This document shows, piece after piece, positions 1 to 8,341 of a DNA stretch of 64,000 bases; positions within the stretch are counted from its first letter, which is position 1; every line of letters begins with the position of its first letter. This DNA is from Frateuria edaphi (GTDB lineage Bacteria; Pseudomonadota; Gammaproteobacteria; Xanthomonadales; Rhodanobacteraceae), in NCBI RefSeq assembly GCF_021117405.1, contig NZ_CP088251.1, positions 3,705,404 to 3,769,403 of the forward strand. Direction: 5' to 3'. The position numbers were made by a program, and so were the translations under genes. The notes below the pieces were generated by a model. That model was not told the origin of the DNA. It did no database searches and worked only from the letters and a program-made list of their open reading frames with translations.

Positions 1-400
1 TGTCGAACTTGAAATACTGCGGTGGTCCGGGCATGCCCGAGGGCAGGTCCGGCGCGGCCGCGTTGATCGCCGCCTGCACGTCGCGCGCGGCGCTGTCGGC
101 GGTGCGGTCGAAGGTGAAGCGGACCATCACCGAGGCCTGCCCCTCGGTGGCGTTGCCGTACATCTCATCCACGCCCGGGATGCGGCCCAGGTGGCGCTCC
201 AGGGGCGCCAGGATGGTGCTGGCCATGGTCTGCGCGCTGGCGCCAGGCTGGTTGGCCACCACGTAGACGCCGGGAAAATCGAGCGACGGCAATGCCGCCA
301 CGCCCAGCAGCAGGTAGGCCCACACGCCGGCGAGGGTGAGGCCAAGCGCCAGCAGCGAGGTGCCGATCGGGCGGCGGATCAGGGGGGCGAAGATGTTCAC
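1..400 (-). CDS. RND multidrug efflux permease, N-terminal part (cut by window edge)
   Basis: The reverse strand from a GTG at 398-400 reads about 133 residues opening MNIFAPLIRRPIGTSLLAL and continuing with a porter-domain segment (ALPSLDFPGVYVVANQPGAS, then a RHLGRIPGVDEMYGNATEGQ stretch). This is the standard start of HAE1-family RND inner-membrane pumps: a first transmembrane helix, then the PN1 subdomain. The wording is closest to MdtB/MdtC/MuxB-type permeases. RND permeases export drugs or other toxic compounds by proton antiport, together with a periplasmic adaptor and an outer-membrane channel. The rest of the gene, and any partner genes, lie beyond the left edge. The GTG start is chosen because the conserved N terminus begins exactly there. 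Substrate unknown. Confidence 0.88.
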   Translation of the reverse strand, partial: MNIFAPLIRRPIGTSLLALGLTLAGVWAYLLLGVAALPSLDFPGVYVVANQPGASAQTMASTILAPLERHLGRIPGVDEMYGNATEGQASVMVRFTFDRTADSAARDVQAAINAAAPDLPSGMPGPPQYFKFD

Positions 401-544
401 GGGGCGTCCGTACCGCGGGGAGGGCGCGCGGCAGGTGCCGCGCCGGGATGGCTAGCGTAGCGCGCTGCTGCCACGTGGTTCGTGGGCCAGAGGATGGGCA
501 GGGTCATGCGGCACGTTATGCCGGGTGCTCGCGGCGGAGGATGT

Positions 545-650
545 GCCTGAAGTCCGGCCCCTGCCGAAAGGCAGGGCCGGATGAGGCGGGTCCTTCCCCC
601 GCCTGCGGAGGAAGATGCCCGACGGGCGGATGGGGCAGGCTCGCGGGAAC
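545..650. repeat. Palindromic intergenic repeat downstream of btuB
   Basis: This gap between the receptor and the efflux gene holds a hairpin with arms CCCTGCC (559-565) and GGCAGGG (570-576) around GAAA. Segments of the type gATGAGGcGGG and CCGCCTGCGGAGGAAG follow. Wording such as CTCATCCG next to GC-rich palindromes recurs inside lhr, so this looks like a member of a dispersed repeat family. It may also end btuB transcription on the minus strand, although there is no T-run. No coding potential was recognised in 401-651. Confidence 0.5.
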
Positions 651-651
651 C

Positions 652-2502
652 TCAACCCCCGGGCGTGTACCGCAGCGTCAGATACCAGCTGCGGCCTGGC
701 TGGTTGAAGTAGTAGACGGTTTCGTAGTGCCGATCGAACGCGTTCGCCAGCCGTGCCTCGACCTGCCAGTCGTCCGCGAACGCGTAGCTCGCGCGCAGGT
801 CGGTGGTCGTATAGCCACCCAGCCGGTGCCGGTTGGCCAGGTCGTCGTAGCGCGCGCCGGCGGCAAGTAGGGTGGCGCCCACGCCGAACGCGCCGAAGCG
901 GCGGTCGAGCTCCAGCCGCGCGGTGCGCTCGGGACGGCGCGGCAGCAGGTGGCCATCATTGGCACCGCCATCGCGGTTCTCTGGCCGCTGCAGCGTCAGG
1001 TAGCCTTCAACCCGCCAGCCGGCGAGCGCCGTTCCGGCCTGGGCTTCCAGTCCGCGGATGCGCGCGCGGCTGATGTTGCGGGGGAAGTAATTGGCATCCA
1101 GCGAGATCAACTGGTCGATGGTGGTCTGGTAGGCGTTGAGCGCCCAGTGCCAGTCGCGCTGCTGCTGCGCCAGGCCGAGTTCGGCGCTGCGCGAGGTTTC
1201 CGGCTGCAGGTCCGGGTTGCCGCTGCCGTAGGGGTAGTAAAGGTCGTTGAAGGTCGGCGCGTGGAAGGCGCTGCCCCAGCTGGCTGACAGCTTGAGGCCG
1301 TGGTCGAACGCGTAACCCCACGCCGCCGCGCCGGTGGTATGACCACCGAACTGCTGGTTGTCGTCGTGGCGAAGCGACAGCTGCATTTCGTGGCGACCGA
1401 AGTTGGCCTGGTATTGCACGTAGCCGCCGGTGTCGCTGCGGCTGTCGTCCAGGTAGCCGGTATCGCTGGACAGGTGCTCGCGCTGCCAGTCGACGCCCAG
1501 CGTCAGTAACTGGTTGTCCGCCAGGCTCAGGTCGTTCTGCCACGAGGCCTGGTTGCGGCGCGAGTTGCCGTAGCGCATGAACACGCCGTCGTTGTCGGTG
1601 TGCTGTTCGTCCAGGCTCTGACCGGCCGCCAGGGTGACCTTCCAGGAGGAAAGCGGATCGAAGCCCAACTGCGCGCCGGCGACCTGCTGGCGGTTGTGGT
1701 GCTGGTTGCCGTAGGGAGCGCCGTCGAACTCCGCGCGGCTGTCGCTGCGCAGCCAGGTCGCGGTCAGCTCCGTGCCGTTGTCCCAGCGGTAGCCGGCGTT
1801 GGCCAGGGCATTGCGGTTGCGGTAGGCATCGGCGTCCGGCTCGTCGGTGAAGCAGCCGGCGAAGACCGTGCCTGCACCCACGCGGCAGGCGTTGATGCCG
1901 CGGGTGTATTGGCTGCCGAGGCTCAGGTTGTACCAGGCGTGTTTGTCGCCGCCGGCCAGCCCGAGCTGCCCGTCGGCGTAGTCGCGACTGCCGGCGCCCA
2001 GCCGCAGCGATGGCGCCAGGCCGCCATCGCGCGTTCCGTGCCGGGTGAAGATCTGGATCACGCCGCCGATCGCGTCGGCGCCATACAGGCTCGAGCGTGG
2101 CCCGCGCACCACTTCGATGCGCTCGATCTGGTCCAGCGGCAGCTGGTCGAAGGCAGGAATGCCGGCGCTCACCGTCCCCACGCGCACGCCGTCGATCAAC
2201 AGCAGCGTATGCGAGGAATTGGTGCCGCGCAGGAACAGCGAGCTTTGCTGGCCGAGTCCGCCAGCCTGGGCGAAGGTCACGCCGGGCAGGCCCTGGAGCA
2301 GGTCGATCAGCGAGACCGGCTGCAGCCGATCGATGTCCTCGCGGGTGATCACGCTGACCGACGACAGCGCATCGTCGACGGTGATCGCGGTGCGCGTGGC
2401 GGTGACGATGACCGGCGACAGCGCGACCGGATCCGAGGTGCCGGTCGCCAGCGCGGCGAACGAGCTGCCGCACAGGGCGACGGCAAGCAGTGTCTTCTTC
2501 AT
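652..2502 (-). CDS. btuB: TonB-dependent vitamin B12 receptor BtuB
   Basis: Outer-membrane receptor for cobalamin uptake, energised by TonB-ExbBD. The 616-residue product is almost the length of E. coli BtuB. It opens with a signal peptide (MKKTLLAVALCGSSFAALA), then a TonB box-like PVIVTATR near residue 30. A plug domain follows, with DLLQGLPGV, LFLRGTNSSHTLLLIDGVRV and VVRGPRSSLYGADAIGGVI signatures, and then a 22-strand-type barrel ending in an aromatic-rich strand (SWYLTLRYTPGG). The ATG at 2500-2502 has AAGGA about 11 bases upstream. The assignment to B12, rather than another BtuB-like substrate, is strongly supported by the cobalamin riboswitch just upstream. No other B12 genes are visible in the window. 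Confidence 0.93.
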   Translation of the reverse strand: MKKTLLAVALCGSSFAALATGTSDPVALSPVIVTATRTAITVDDALSSVSVITREDIDRLQPVSLIDLLQGLPGVTFAQAGGLGQQSSLFLRGTNSSHTLLLIDGVRVGTVSAGIPAFDQLPLDQIERIEVVRGPRSSLYGADAIGGVIQIFTRHGTRDGGLAPSLRLGAGSRDYADGQLGLAGGDKHAWYNLSLGSQYTRGINACRVGAGTVFAGCFTDEPDADAYRNRNALANAGYRWDNGTELTATWLRSDSRAEFDGAPYGNQHHNRQQVAGAQLGFDPLSSWKVTLAAGQSLDEQHTDNDGVFMRYGNSRRNQASWQNDLSLADNQLLTLGVDWQREHLSSDTGYLDDSRSDTGGYVQYQANFGRHEMQLSLRHDDNQQFGGHTTGAAAWGYAFDHGLKLSASWGSAFHAPTFNDLYYPYGSGNPDLQPETSRSAELGLAQQQRDWHWALNAYQTTIDQLISLDANYFPRNISRARIRGLEAQAGTALAGWRVEGYLTLQRPENRDGGANDGHLLPRRPERTARLELDRRFGAFGVGATLLAAGARYDDLANRHRLGGYTTTDLRASYAFADDWQVEARLANAFDRHYETVYYFNQPGRSWYLTLRYTPGG

Positions 2503-2644
2503 GGATGTGTGCGTTCCTTGGCCGCGCGCCCACGCACGGCCTCAAGCGTGGATGAGCTGGCGGCCGGAGGCAGGGGGAACGACGGGCAGGCGCGAGGCCA
2601 CGCACGAGGTCCGGCCCGCCCACCGCAGGTCCACCAGGCAAATG

Positions 2645-2850
2645 CTTCGGGCCGGTCTCCGGGCTCGCGGGCGCAGGCTCTGTGCCTGCCGGACGGCGCC
2701 TTCCCATGCTTATGGGCACAGTGGCGTGGTGCCGTCCGTTCGACTCGCTTACCGTTGCGGGGGCAGCGCCGGCATTGTTGTGCATCGCACAACGCACCGG
2801 CTTCCCGTTTCATCCCGCCAGCTCTTGGGCCAACAGGGACACCCGAAACC
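2645..2850 (-). promoter_or_regulatory. Cobalamin (adenosylcobalamin) riboswitch
   Basis: Read on the minus strand, this leader shows the classic cobalamin-riboswitch landmarks in order. They are a GGTTTCGGGTGTCCC opening, GGGAAGCCGGTGCG, CTGCCCCCGCAACGGTAA, the B12-box-like GCCACTGTG (complement at 2717-2725), and the closing GAGCCCGGAGACCGGCC (2651-2668). It ends about 140 bases before the btuB start. Binding of the B12 cofactor is expected to lower btuB expression. No clear intrinsic terminator is seen between it and the gene, so translational control or Rho is more likely than attenuation (inference). Confidence 0.92.
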
Positions 2851-2928
2851 AGGCAATAGTAGGAACTTCAGCCCACCGGTGCCAAGCCCGCATCGCTCTG
2901 GAATTGGGATGGGAACGCTAAAAAAAAG

Positions 2929-2958
2929 TTGACATACCGTTACGGCGGGCGCTACGTT
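2929..2958 (+). promoter_or_regulatory. Sigma-70 promoter of the first Oar-like receptor
   Basis: A run of A then GTTGACA gives a perfect -35 (TTGACA, 2929-2934), an 18-base spacer and TACGTT (2953-2958) as -10. The same design (A-run, TTGACA, 18 bases, TAGGTT) precedes the second receptor, which supports the call. The A-run may act as an UP element. The predicted leader is about 175 nt. Confidence 0.7.
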
Positions 2959-3106
2959 CCAAGAGCAACTCATCGCTTTGCGTGATTGCGGATCAGACAA
3001 AGCCCTGATCGGGGGGGCGGGCGATAGTTCCAAGCCAGCCAACGGGAAGCGGGGCTTTCGTCGGGGTCATCTGGCGTGCCGTCTGTGGGCACGTGAGCTT
3101 TTATTG

Positions 3107-3135
3107 GACTCGTTTCGAGTCGATCTGGGGAGATC
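3107..3135 (+). promoter_or_regulatory. Structured leader: hairpin plus SD-loop motif before receptor 1
   Basis: A perfect hairpin GACTCG-TTT-CGAGTC (3107-3121) abuts GATCTGGGGAGATC (3122-3135). The second is a 5-bp self-complementary motif whose loop and 3' arm carry the Shine-Dalgarno GGGGAG. The start codon follows at 3141. The second receptor has the same arrangement with a hairpin of different sequence. Confidence 0.6.
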
Positions 3136-3140
3136 TGTTA

Positions 3141-6100
3141 ATGAATAAGCGTTACCTTCAGCACGGGGCCCAGCCTCGTCGCAGCGCTCTTACCGTGGCT
3201 CTGGCCTTGGGTTTGGGCTTTACCGGCCTCGCCTATGGTCAGGCCACGACCGGCAGCATTTTCGGTAGTGCGCCGGTTGCCGCGGGTGAAACCGTGGTGA
3301 TCACCGGTCAGTCGGGCATCGCGCGCACGGTGACGGTGGACGAGTCAGGTCGTTACAGCGCCAATTCGCTGCCGGTCGGTATGTATACGGTCACGCTGAT
3401 GCGTGACGGCCAGACGGTCTCGACCCGGAACAACGTCACGGTCAAGGTCAGCACCGGCACGGATGTTTCCTTCGACGGCGCCCAGAATGCGCAGAACCTG
3501 GAAGGTCTCACCGTCACGGCCAACTCGCTGCCGTCGATCGACGTCACTGGCGTCGATTCGCGCACCGTGATCACCGCCCAGCAGCTTCGTCAGCTGCCGC
3601 TGGCGCGCAGCGCCGAAGCGATCGCGCTGCTGGCACCGACCGCAGTCCAGGGCTCGAGCTTCTTCACCGGCCCGACCGGCAACAGCCTGGTTTCGTTCGG
3701 CGGTTCCTCGGTGACCGAGAATGCCTACTACATCAACGGCATGAACGTTACCGATCCGCTCAATGGTCTTGGCGGCATCAACCTGCCCTACGGCTCGATC
3801 GACCAGGAAGAAGTGCTGACCGGCGGTTACGGCGCGGCATACGGTCGTTCCGATGGTGGCGTGATCAACCAGATCGGCAAGCGCGGTACCAACGAGTGGC
3901 ACTTCGGCGCCCAGGCTCTGTACACGCCGGGCAGCCTGCGCTCGGATCCGCGCAACATCTACGTTCCGAGCAATGGCTCGCTCTACCAGTACCGCAACGA
4001 CAACAAGACCTCCGAAATCGTCGAGAGCGCTTACGTTGGCGGCCCGATCATCCAGGATCGCCTGTACATGTTCGCCTCGGCCGAGGGTCATCGCACCAAC
4101 GGCAAGAGCGTGGGCACGGCCGCAGGCGGCACCGAGACGGTCTACTCATACAACGATCCCAGCTGGTACGGCAAGATCGACTGGAACATCAATTCCAGCA
4201 ACGTGCTCGAGCTGACCGGCGCGTCCACCAAGACCAGCTACAACGGCAACATCTACGGGTACGACAACGACACCCGCACGATGGGCGACTACCTGTATGC
4301 CGATACGCATACGAAGACCGCCGCTTCGATGTGGATCGCCAAGTACACCGGTTACCTCACTGACGATCTGACTGTTTCGGCACAGTTCGGCAAGCAGAAC
4401 ACCGACCTGTACACCCAGCTTCCGGCCGACTTCAACGCGGACCTGATCGCGGTGCTGAGCCCTGATCAGCAGAATCCTGCGTACTCCGGCGGCGGCGCGG
4501 GCATCGGCAACACGCAGACCGTACTCACGACCACCGATCCGGCGCACCAGACCAAGGGCACGAACTATCGCTTGGACGTCACCTACGTGTTGGGTGATCA
4601 CACCCTCACGGCCGGTATCGACAACCAGCGTACGCAGGATCTGTCCGATGGTGACTACATCCCCACGAACGCAGGCTACGCGTGGGAATACAACAAGCTG
4701 AACGATCCCAGCGCTGACATCAGCGAGGGCCAGGTCGATTCGCCGTCCAACTACCCCGGTGGCGCGGATGGTTACTACGTCGCCCAGTACCGCTTCCGTA
4801 CGGCCGCTTCGGTTCGCGTGGAACAGCGCGCCCAGTACGTCGAGGACGCGTGGCAGGTAAGCGACAACTGGCTGGTGAAGCTTGGTCTGCGCAACGACCA
4901 GTTCACCAACTTCAATAGCGACGGCCAGGCTTACATCCGCCAGACCACGCCGCAGTGGGCTCCTCGCGTGGGCTTCAGCTGGGACGTCAACGGTGATTCG
5001 ACGTTCAAGATCTACGGTAACGCGGGCCGCTACTACCTCGCGCTCCCGACCAGCGTGGCTCTCCGTGGTGCCTCCGGTTCGTACTACACCCGCGTGTTCT
5101 ACACCTACACGGGCATCGACCAGGCCACCGGTTATCCGACTGGTCTGACGCCGATCAACACCATCAACGGCGTCGGTGCCGAGTTCTCGGAAAACAACGA
5201 GTACGGTCAGGCGCCGGATCCGCGTACGGTCACCGCCACCTCGCTGAAGGCGCAGTACCAGGATGAATACATCCTGGGCTTCGACAAGCAGCTGAACTCG
5301 GCTTGGACCTATGGTGCGAAGGCGACTTATCGCAGCCTGAAGAACGAGATCGACGATACCTGCAATATCGAGCTCTTCACCGCGAAGGCCGAGTCGCTGG
5401 GTCTGGACACGGCGAACCTGCGTGGCTGCTACTTCTTCAACCCGGGTCGTGGCGCCACCTTCCAGGTGCCCGATGGCAACGGCGGCTACGGCGAGATGTC
5501 CTTCACGAAGGAAGAGCTGGGCTTCCCGCAGGCCAAGCGCAACTTCTACGCGCTGAACCTCTACCTCGACCATCCGTTCGATGGCACCTGGTGGGGCCGC
5601 GTCGACTACACCTACTCGAAGAGCTACGGCAACTCCGAAGGTCAGGTCCGTTCCGATATCGGCCAGTCCGACATCGCTGCAACGGTGGACTGGGACTACC
5701 CGTCGCTCATGGAGTACGCGGGCGGTCTGCTGCATAACGATCGCAAGCATCAGCTGAAGATCTATGGCGGCTACCAGTTCACTCCGGAGTGGAACGTCTC
5801 GGGCAACATCGCCGTGCTCTCGGGCGCGCCGTACAGCTGCCTTGACTTCTATGGCCCGGATGGCACTGCCCCGGCCTACGCTGGCCCGTACTACCACTGG
5901 TGCGCGGGTCAGCCTTCGCCCGCCGGTACCGCCGGTCGCCTGCCGTGGCAGAAGATCGCTTCGTTCAATGTCGAGTACCGTCCTGCGTTTGCTGATCACA
6001 AGCTGGCGTTCAATGCCAACGTCTACAACGTGTTCAACAGCCAGGAAACCACGTACCAGTACGAGTACAACACGTCCAGCTATGGCCGTCCGCGTGGCTT

Positions 6101-6146
6101 CACCACGCCGCGGTACGTCCGCTTCGGCGTGAGCTACGACTTCTAA
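3141..6146 (+). CDS. Oar-like TonB-dependent receptor (paralogue 1)
   Basis: A 1001-residue outer-membrane protein. It has a signal peptide (MNKRYLQHGAQPRRSALTVA, then GLGFTGLAYGQ), followed by a carboxypeptidase-regulatory-like beta-sandwich domain at about residues 36-115 (TTGSIFG to FDGAQNA). The plug spans about 120-235 (LPLARSAEAIALLAPTAV, then GGYGAAYGRSDGGVINQI). A large barrel closes with VRFGVSYDF. Family members import large or unknown ligands with TonB; the ligand cannot be told from sequence. A GTG further upstream (3093) keeps the frame open, but ATG 3141 sits 7 bases after GGGGAG and matches the start of its paralogue. Its codons are richer in GGT, CGT and other U-ending forms than its neighbours, which suggests high expression (qualitative impression). 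It is monocistronic, with its own promoter and terminator. Confidence 0.9.
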   Translation: MNKRYLQHGAQPRRSALTVALALGLGFTGLAYGQATTGSIFGSAPVAAGETVVITGQSGIARTVTVDESGRYSANSLPVGMYTVTLMRDGQTVSTRNNVTVKVSTGTDVSFDGAQNAQNLEGLTVTANSLPSIDVTGVDSRTVITAQQLRQLPLARSAEAIALLAPTAVQGSSFFTGPTGNSLVSFGGSSVTENAYYINGMNVTDPLNGLGGINLPYGSIDQEEVLTGGYGAAYGRSDGGVINQIGKRGTNEWHFGAQALYTPGSLRSDPRNIYVPSNGSLYQYRNDNKTSEIVESAYVGGPIIQDRLYMFASAEGHRTNGKSVGTAAGGTETVYSYNDPSWYGKIDWNINSSNVLELTGASTKTSYNGNIYGYDNDTRTMGDYLYADTHTKTAASMWIAKYTGYLTDDLTVSAQFGKQNTDLYTQLPADFNADLIAVLSPDQQNPAYSGGGAGIGNTQTVLTTTDPAHQTKGTNYRLDVTYVLGDHTLTAGIDNQRTQDLSDGDYIPTNAGYAWEYNKLNDPSADISEGQVDSPSNYPGGADGYYVAQYRFRTAASVRVEQRAQYVEDAWQVSDNWLVKLGLRNDQFTNFNSDGQAYIRQTTPQWAPRVGFSWDVNGDSTFKIYGNAGRYYLALPTSVALRGASGSYYTRVFYTYTGIDQATGYPTGLTPINTINGVGAEFSENNEYGQAPDPRTVTATSLKAQYQDEYILGFDKQLNSAWTYGAKATYRSLKNEIDDTCNIELFTAKAESLGLDTANLRGCYFFNPGRGATFQVPDGNGGYGEMSFTKEELGFPQAKRNFYALNLYLDHPFDGTWWGRVDYTYSKSYGNSEGQVRSDIGQSDIAATVDWDYPSLMEYAGGLLHNDRKHQLKIYGGYQFTPEWNVSGNIAVLSGAPYSCLDFYGPDGTAPAYAGPYYHWCAGQPSPAGTAGRLPWQKIASFNVEYRPAFADHKLAFNANVYNVFNSQETTYQYEYNTSSYGRPRGFTTPRYVRFGVSYDF

Positions 6147-6171
6147 GAAGTCGAGTGGTCGAGGTAAACGA

Positions 6172-6202
6172 GGCCGGGACGAAAGTCCCGGCCTTTTTTT
6201 TT
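6172..6202 (+). terminator. Intrinsic terminator of receptor 1
   Basis: Perfect 9-bp stem GGCCGGGAC (6172-6180) and GTCCCGGCC (6185-6193) around GAAA, followed by nine T. It lies 26 bases after the stop codon, a textbook Rho-independent terminator. Confidence 0.95.
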
Positions 6203-6729
6203 GCAGCCCGGGAAGCGCGGCCTGATTTCGGCGAAAGCAACAGGCAGCGCCTTAATAGCCGAGCACGCGCTTGAATATTTGATACGGTTGTTCATGCCCT
6301 GGATGTACCCGCTTGTGGTTGCCAGGGCGATCAGCTTGAGATCGCTCTCGGCTGCCACTTGCCTTGGTGGCCACGCCAGGATCGTCAGTCGCTACAAGAT
6401 GGAGGTCACCAGACTTGGGTTTTGAGGGGACTGTCGTCGGTAAGCCTGCCGAGATCAGGCGGATCAACAGCGGCTGCCCTGGATGACTTGGAGCTCGGTC
6501 GGCTCGTCCTTTACCGCGTGCCTGGTGGATGCGTACCGGGGCGATAACCTCGCCGGAGAAACAACCCTGGATCATTCGCGCACCATCAAGCGGACTGCGG
6601 AAGACTCGGCCGCTCCGAATGCGCGTGATTGTCAGGCGCCGCGTTGTTGCGCAATATCGGTCGTCGAGTGGCAATGCTCACTAACGCTCCGCAGCCCACG
6701 CTGCCGCGCAAGGAAACCGAGGAGGAGTC
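6203..6729. other. Long non-coding gap of mixed composition
   Basis: About 525 bases without a convincing gene. Short frames exist on both strands but none has a good start, a ribosome site or family resemblance. The stretch is less GC-rich than its surroundings, and its codon-position pattern does not look like the neighbouring genes. It could be a decayed gene or mobile-element remnant; no terminal repeats or recognisable transposase motif was found. It must hold the promoter of the downstream lipoprotein gene, but no clear -35/-10 pair was picked out. Confidence 0.4.
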
Positions 6730-8064
6730 ATGCGCTTCCACCGTCAGATGATTCTTGCGCAGCTGTTGTGGCTGCTCTGCGTCGCCAGCTGCGAAGCCTC
6801 CAACCCGTTCGGACCGGGATTGACCACGTTGTTCAAAGAGGCCCACTCGCAGAAGAGCGACTTGGCCAGGTATCAATACCTGTCACATGCGTTGCTCACG
6901 AGCCCGCCCGGGGAATACAGCTTCGCGCTGCAGTTGTATGCCTTTACCGAGAACGAGCTCGGCCTCTATAACGAAGCGTTGCGGGACTATCCGCTGCGCA
7001 GCGCGCCGATAGCCGGGTTGACGCTGCCCAGCCCCGCCGCGTGGCAACCGGCAGACGCCGCCGACGCTATCGCCGAAGCGGCCACCGGCCATCGCCTGGT
7101 AATGATCAACGAGGCCCACCATGACGCGCACACGAGACAGCTGACGCTACTGCTGCTTCCGAAACTACGAGCCGCCGGATTCAAGTATTTCGCCGCCGAG
7201 GCGCTGGGACCGGACGATGCCTTGGAGAAACGCGGCTATCCGACCTCTGCCAGCGGATCGGAGTATCTCCACGAGCCTCTATATGGCGAAATCATTCGCG
7301 AGGCCATACGCCTGGGCTATACGATCGTCCCCTACGACTCCTCGCAGCGCGACGTTCAGAAACGTGAGGAGGATCAGGCTCGAAACCTGTTTGATTCGAT
7401 TTTTCGCAAGGATGCGTCAGCGCGAGTTTTCGTGCACGCAGGGTATGCCCATATCGACAAGAAAGAGGGGCGGTTGGGTAATGTGCGACCCATGGGGATG
7501 CTGCTCGGAAACATGATCGGAGAACAGCCTTTCTCAATCGACCAGACCCAATTCCGCGAACAATTTCCAAATATCGATCAGCAGTATCTGCAGCTTATCC
7601 GCACCTTTCGTCCGAAGGGACCTACGGTGCTCGTAAACAAAAATGGCGGGCGCATCTGGGCGGCGGCGCCAGCCCAATACGACGTCAGCGTTATCCTTCC
7701 CTCGGAGCGCAAATCCGCACTCGATAGCGGTTCGTTGCGAAGCCAGGTCATTATCCGGGACGCCAACCAGCCTTTTCCGATGACTGCGCACATAGTCAAC
7801 ACGCAGCGGCCGGACTGGATGGACCTTGGCGGGCAGCGGCGCCCGTACCCGATACGTACCCAGTTGTGCAAGGCGGTGATTCCTTGTGTCGTCGAGGCGC
7901 GTTATCAGGGGGAAAATGATCAGGCAATACCCGCGGACAGGTACGCTTTTATCCACCCGAATTCGGCTGCCGACTTGTATCTATTTCCCGGGCAATATCG
8001 ACTTTCCGCCCGTGGCCCACAAGGCAAGTTACTGTCGGACCGGACAATTTCCGTGGACCGGTAA
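6730..8064 (+). CDS. Putative lipoprotein with ChaN/TraB/EreA-like fold
   Basis: A 444-residue protein of uncertain function, preceded by a strong GAGGAGGAG ribosome site. The N terminus (MRFHRQMILAQLLWLLCVASC) has a lipobox VASC, so it is probably a membrane-anchored lipoprotein. The middle (about residues 115-265) carries INEAHHDAHTR, then YFAAEAL, and later FVHAGYAHIDKKEG. The spacing of acidic and histidine residues recalls the ChaN/TraB/Tiki/erythromycin-esterase group (the G-E-x-H type motif), which includes haem-binding and metal-dependent hydrolase members. The last 160 residues look like a separate beta-rich domain. It sits between two TonB receptors, so a role at the cell envelope or in ligand processing is possible. 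Family assignment is tentative. Confidence 0.55.
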   Translation: MRFHRQMILAQLLWLLCVASCEASNPFGPGLTTLFKEAHSQKSDLARYQYLSHALLTSPPGEYSFALQLYAFTENELGLYNEALRDYPLRSAPIAGLTLPSPAAWQPADAADAIAEAATGHRLVMINEAHHDAHTRQLTLLLLPKLRAAGFKYFAAEALGPDDALEKRGYPTSASGSEYLHEPLYGEIIREAIRLGYTIVPYDSSQRDVQKREEDQARNLFDSIFRKDASARVFVHAGYAHIDKKEGRLGNVRPMGMLLGNMIGEQPFSIDQTQFREQFPNIDQQYLQLIRTFRPKGPTVLVNKNGGRIWAAAPAQYDVSVILPSERKSALDSGSLRSQVIIRDANQPFPMTAHIVNTQRPDWMDLGGQRRPYPIRTQLCKAVIPCVVEARYQGENDQAIPADRYAFIHPNSAADLYLFPGQYRLSARGPQGKLLSDRTISVDR

Positions 8065-8180
8065 GCAAGCCCCTGCGGCCCGTGCGGCCGAGTCCGGTGG
8101 ACGATACCTCTTGTGACAACCGCGTGAAGATTGGCTTGCTGCAATGCCCGTCTCACTGCTAAAGAGATGATAAAAAAAAG

Positions 8181-8210
8181 TTGACACGTCGTCGGACGCG
8201 GCGCTAGGTT
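8181..8210 (+). promoter_or_regulatory. Sigma-70 promoter of the second Oar-like receptor
   Basis: An A-run followed by TTGACA (8181-8186), an 18-base spacer and TAGGTT (8205-8210). It has the same architecture and spacing as the promoter of receptor 1. The predicted leader is about 125 nt. Confidence 0.7.
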
Positions 8211-8308
8211 GGGAATTGCAGTGGGTGGCTAAGTGGTTGAGGCTGGTGCGCTGTTTTGCCGGTTTCCAATTGCGCGTGAGTCCAGTTCTCTTTGTGCTTG
8301 CCTTTCGA

Positions 8309-8336
8309 GCCCGGAAACGGGCGATCTGGGGAGATC
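8309..8336 (+). promoter_or_regulatory. Structured leader: hairpin plus SD-loop motif before receptor 2
   Basis: Hairpin GCCCG-GAAA-CGGGC (8309-8322) is immediately followed by GATCTGGGGAGATC (8323-8336), identical to the motif before receptor 1. The start codon is at 8342. The stem sequence differs completely from GACTCG/CGAGTC in receptor 1 but keeps the same structure and position. Confidence 0.6.
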
Positions 8337-8341
8337 TCATA

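Noticed and set aside
1600..2859. Plus-strand frame covering the btuB start and riboswitch
   Set aside because: It overlaps a recognised gene and riboswitch and has a composition typical of shadows.
4146..5999. Long antisense frame within receptor 1
   Set aside because: Shadow of the receptor; Val/Arg-rich, without motifs or ribosome site.
6252..6674. Minus-strand frame of 140 codons in the 6.2-6.7 kb gap
   Set aside because: No ribosome site, no family resemblance and unusual composition; left as non-coding.
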